A stretch of DNA of 7,842 bases, from positions 1 through 7,842 of the forward strand of contig JBFGLJ010000138.1 in NCBI GenBank assembly GCA_041576235.1, in the 5' to 3' direction. The translations under genes and the position numbers were made by a program. Positions 5,677 to 7,842 of the stretch are shown here, one piece after another (within the stretch, counting starts at the first letter, position 1; every line of letters starts with the position of its first letter). This stretch comes from JABDII01 sp041576235. GTDB lineage: Bacteria; Gemmatimonadota; Gemmatimonadetes; Gemmatimonadales; GWC2-71-9. The notes under the pieces were generated by a model, which was given only the letters and a program-made list of their open reading frames with translations, ran no database searches and was not told the origin of the DNA.

Positions 5677-6830
5677 CGGCGAACCGAACGGGCGTAGAGT
5701 GCCCGGAGCGCCGCTTCGCGCTCCTCCGTCACCTCAACTCCGCGCCGTGGCATGACCCGCTTGGCGGTCTTGATGAAGCCCGCCTCGTCCATGACCGCAC
5801 GACACTCGTTCCCCCATGCGAAGGGCGGGACGTATCTGGGAACGGGCGCGGGGCCAAACAGGTTGGCACCCACCGACACCACCGTGCCGGTTCCGAGCAT
5901 GGTCCCGATGGCCGTCTTCGCATGGTCACCGATGAACGTACCAACGAACTGGCGACCGGTCGGGATGGTCGCGCCGTCGACGGAGAGCCGCACCTCGCCG
6001 TAGGTGTTCTTGAGATTCGACGTGGTGGTGAGCGCGCCGAGGTTGCTCCAATGCCCGAGGATGCTATGACCCACGAAACCATCGTGCGCCTTGTTGGCGT
6101 ACCCCAAAAACACCGAGTGGGACACTTCCCCCCGCACCCGACACTGGGGGCCGATCACCGAATGACGGATGAAACCGCCCCACACGATGGCATCCCGAGC
6201 GACATGGATCGGCCCTTCGAGCCGCGTCCCGTGCCGGACTTCGGACCCGGGCTCGAGGACAATCGGCCCCTTCCGCACATCGAAGACCACCCCCGGCTCG
6301 ACCGCCGCTTCCGAGGCGTAGACCTGAGACGGGTCGCCCAGAACCACGCTCCCCGTCGGGACCTCGGCCGGCCTCCGGCTCTCGCCCCAGTCCGCGCATT
6401 GCCGGGCCAACAGCGCGTCCAAGGCATCGAGCAGCGAGTAGGTTCCCTTGAGCCTCAGTCCGCTGACCTCCCGGTCCCGGCCGGTCGCGGCCTCGCGATC
6501 GAAGGCCGCTCCCGCGGGGAGGACCCAGCCGACCGTCTCGCCGTCGGCCAGGAGCCGCCCGACGCCGGACGTGTCGCCCACCGTGTCCGACGGCACGAAC
6601 CACGACGCGGCGACGATGGCCGGGCCGCGCACGGTCTCCTGAGCGACCTCTGGCGGGGCCGCGGAGCCGGGGCCGGCGAGAACGCCGCTGACCTCCGTCC
6701 CCACCGCCTGCTCCCACGCCGCTCGCACGGTCCGGCTTCCGGCCCGAAGCTCGGCGATGGGGCGCACCCCGCCGAAGGGTGCCCATTCAGGGCTGGGCGT
6801 CGCCGGCTCCAGCAGATAGAGGCGGTTCAC
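5673..6830 (-). CDS. Alternative GlmU-like sugar-nucleotide enzyme with left-handed beta-helix domain
   Basis: A 385-residue protein matching what I recall of the alternative bacterial GlmU family (UDP-GlcNAc diphosphorylase / glucosamine-1-phosphate N-acetyltransferase, TIGR03991-like), which would make UDP-GlcNAc for peptidoglycan and lipopolysaccharide. The N-terminal part (about 1-150) has RPIAELRAGSRTVRAAWE (23-40) but not the usual GlmU G-x-G-T-R nucleotide motif. The C-terminal part (about 165-340) is a hexapeptide-repeat helix with the conserved blocks GYANKAHDGFVGHSILG (243-259), NLGALTTTSNLKNTYGEV (263-280), GDHAKTAIGTMLGTGTVV (301-318) and RYVPPFAWG (332-340). An ATG-proximal start at 6992 is open, but the GTG at 6830 gives the family's normal N-terminus and a GTGA overlap with the manC stop; it is preferred. 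It sits between manC and the yycJ-like gene in one operon. Family fairly sure; exact substrate (GlcNAc or another sugar) open. Confidence 0.82.
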   Translation of the reverse strand: MNRLYLLEPATPSPEWAPFGGVRPIAELRAGSRTVRAAWEQAVGTEVSGVLAGPGSAAPPEVAQETVRGPAIVAASWFVPSDTVGDTSGVGRLLADGETVGWVLPAGAAFDREAATGRDREVSGLRLKGTYSLLDALDALLARQCADWGESRRPAEVPTGSVVLGDPSQVYASEAAVEPGVVFDVRKGPIVLEPGSEVRHGTRLEGPIHVARDAIVWGGFIRHSVIGPQCRVRGEVSHSVFLGYANKAHDGFVGHSILGHWSNLGALTTTSNLKNTYGEVRLSVDGATIPTGRQFVGTFIGDHAKTAIGTMLGTGTVVSVGANLFGPAPVPRYVPPFAWGNECRAVMDEAGFIKTAKRVMPRRGVEVTEEREAALRALYARSVRR

Positions 6831-7842
6831 CTGGAGAGATCGCGGACCTGAGGGGGAAGCGCATCCAAGATCTTCTTGAGATGGGCAGAGCGCTGGCGGT
6901 GCATGACCAGGACGCGACCGTTGGCGACCACCACCACCAGGTCGCGGACCCCGCTCATGACGACCGGCTGGTCGTCGGACCAGGCGACGCATTCGTGACA
7001 GTCGCCCGCGTACACCGAGCCGACAATGACGTTACCGCTGGCGTCCAATGATCGGATGCGGTGGAGGGCATCCCAATCGCCGATGTCATCCCATTCGAAC
7101 GCACCGGCGACGACCGCGACCGCGTTGCTCCGCTCGAGGAGCCCCACGTCGACCGATATGGGGGTGACCTTCTCGAAGAATTCCTCGATATGTCCTGATG
7201 TGAGCGCAGGAAGACCCGACACGATCTCCGGGGTATGCCGCTCGATTTCGGCCAGCAGCCGCCGCGCTGACCAGGCGAACAGCCCGCTGTTCCAGAGCGC
7301 CCCGGTCGCGATCAGATCCATCGCCGTGGGCGCGTCCGGTTTCTCGGAGAATCGCGCGACCTTCCGCGCCGTGTCGTCGAGGGCGGGCCCCGGCACGATG
7401 TACCCGTACCCCGTCTCGGGACGTCGCGGGACGATGCCCACCGTGACCAACCGGTCGTGAACCTGCGCGGCCTCGAGCGCCTGCCGCGCCGCCGCCTGAA
7501 AGCCGCTCGGGTCGCTGATGGCCCAATCCGCGTGCATGGTGAGCACCCGGGCGTCGGGGTCTCGCCGGAGCGCCTCCGTTGTGGCCCATACGATCGCCGG
7601 TGCCGTGGAGGCCGGACGCGGCTCGACCAGAACGTTCTCGGCGGGGAGGTGGAGTTGGGTGCGCAAGGCCTCGGCGATGGCCCGTCCCGTGACCAGGAGG
7701 ATCCGCTCCGGCGGCACGAGCCCCTCGAGCCTGGCCACCGTGGCCTCTGCCGGACTCTGGTTGTCCTCGGTCAGAGGAAGCAGCTGTTTCGGTTTGTCGG
7801 GGCTACTGAGGGGCCAGAAGCGCGTCCCCGCACCGCCGGCCA
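6827..7842 (-). CDS. manC: Mannose-1-phosphate guanylyltransferase, ManC type (start outside window)
   Basis: This enzyme joins mannose-1-phosphate and GTP to GDP-mannose, precursor of mannose, fucose or rhamnose residues in envelope and exopolysaccharides. Reading on through the window edge adds the family's N-terminal signature: the first 23 visible residues are AGGAGTRFWPLSS followed by PDKPKQLLPL. So the GTG at 7738 is an internal codon and only a handful of residues are missing. Of 337 visible residues, further motifs are MHADWAI (about 102-108), GYGYI (144-148), FSEKPD (164-169), WNSGLF (183-188) and WDDIGDWDAL (250-259), in the expected order. The protein stops soon after the nucleotidyltransferase and short beta-strand region, so it lacks the C-terminal cupin isomerase domain of bifunctional ManC/AlgA. 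The HADW variant differs from the more usual ADH at that place. The stop overlaps the GlmU-like start by four bases. The promoter is beyond the window. Confidence 0.94.
   Translation of the reverse strand, partial: AGGAGTRFWPLSSPDKPKQLLPLTEDNQSPAEATVARLEGLVPPERILLVTGRAIAEALRTQLHLPAENVLVEPRPASTAPAIVWATTEALRRDPDARVLTMHADWAISDPSGFQAAARQALEAAQVHDRLVTVGIVPRRPETGYGYIVPGPALDDTARKVARFSEKPDAPTAMDLIATGALWNSGLFAWSARRLLAEIERHTPEIVSGLPALTSGHIEEFFEKVTPISVDVGLLERSNAVAVVAGAFEWDDIGDWDALHRIRSLDASGNVIVGSVYAGDCHECVAWSDDQPVVMSGVRDLVVVVANGRVLVMHRQRSAHLKKILDALPPQVRDLSR

Noticed and set aside
6831..6992. 54-codon N-terminal extension of the GlmU-like gene
   Set aside because: It overlaps the conserved manC C-terminus, is Arg/Pro-rich with no family similarity, and the GTG at 6830 matches the family's N-terminus.
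6827..6992. Possible manC/GlmU-like gene fusion or frameshift
   Set aside because: The overlap is a regular GTGA coupling and both proteins have complete family ends; the same junction recurs at 5673-5676.
7736..7738. GTG at 7738 as the start of manC
   Set aside because: The frame continues upstream and encodes the essential GGAGTRFWP and PKQ nucleotide-binding signature, so the gene begins beyond the window.

Overview
The window is GC-rich, densely coded bacterial chromosome with seven protein genes, the first and last cut by the window edges. There is no mobile element, tRNA, rRNA or CRISPR array, and no gap above about 145 bases. The organism looks like a Gram-negative-type bacterium: it has an outer-membrane-like protein with a terminal Phe and an alternative GlmU-like enzyme. 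A Gemmatimonadota-like lineage fits the protein set and the GroEL sequence as I remember them, but this is inference; no marker here proves the phylum.

Layout. At 1-500 (+) is the end of an NlpC/P60 cell-wall peptidase. It converges on 561-1703 (-), a secreted, cysteine-free protein that appears to keep all six copper ligands of the peptidylglycine/dopamine monooxygenase (PHM/DBH) fold, with His/Met-rich segments at both ends. A 101-bp divergent gap separates this from 1805-2692 (+), a DUF1207-like outer-membrane protein. Next comes the groES-groEL operon (2837-4809, +), with a sigma70-type promoter immediately followed by a perfect CIRCE operator, so it is predicted to be HrcA-repressed. A strong stem-loop at 4834-4867 closes it.

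The right part (4897-7842, -) is a tightly coupled operon read right to left: ManC-type mannose-1-phosphate guanylyltransferase (5' end off the window), a GlmU-like left-handed beta-helix sugar-nucleotide enzyme, and a YycJ/WalJ-type metallo-beta-lactamase-fold protein. Each junction is a 4-base GTGA overlap in which the GTG start of one gene overlaps the TGA stop of the previous one.

How the genes fit together. ManC and the GlmU-like enzyme would supply GDP-mannose and UDP-GlcNAc for envelope polysaccharide, and YycJ homologues are linked to cell-wall or DNA maintenance in other bacteria. With the NlpC/P60 peptidase and the outer-membrane protein, much of the window concerns the cell envelope; groESL is housekeeping protein folding. 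The least ordinary item is the PHM-like copper protein, whose substrate cannot be guessed from the sequence. I found no convincing wholly new multi-gene system.
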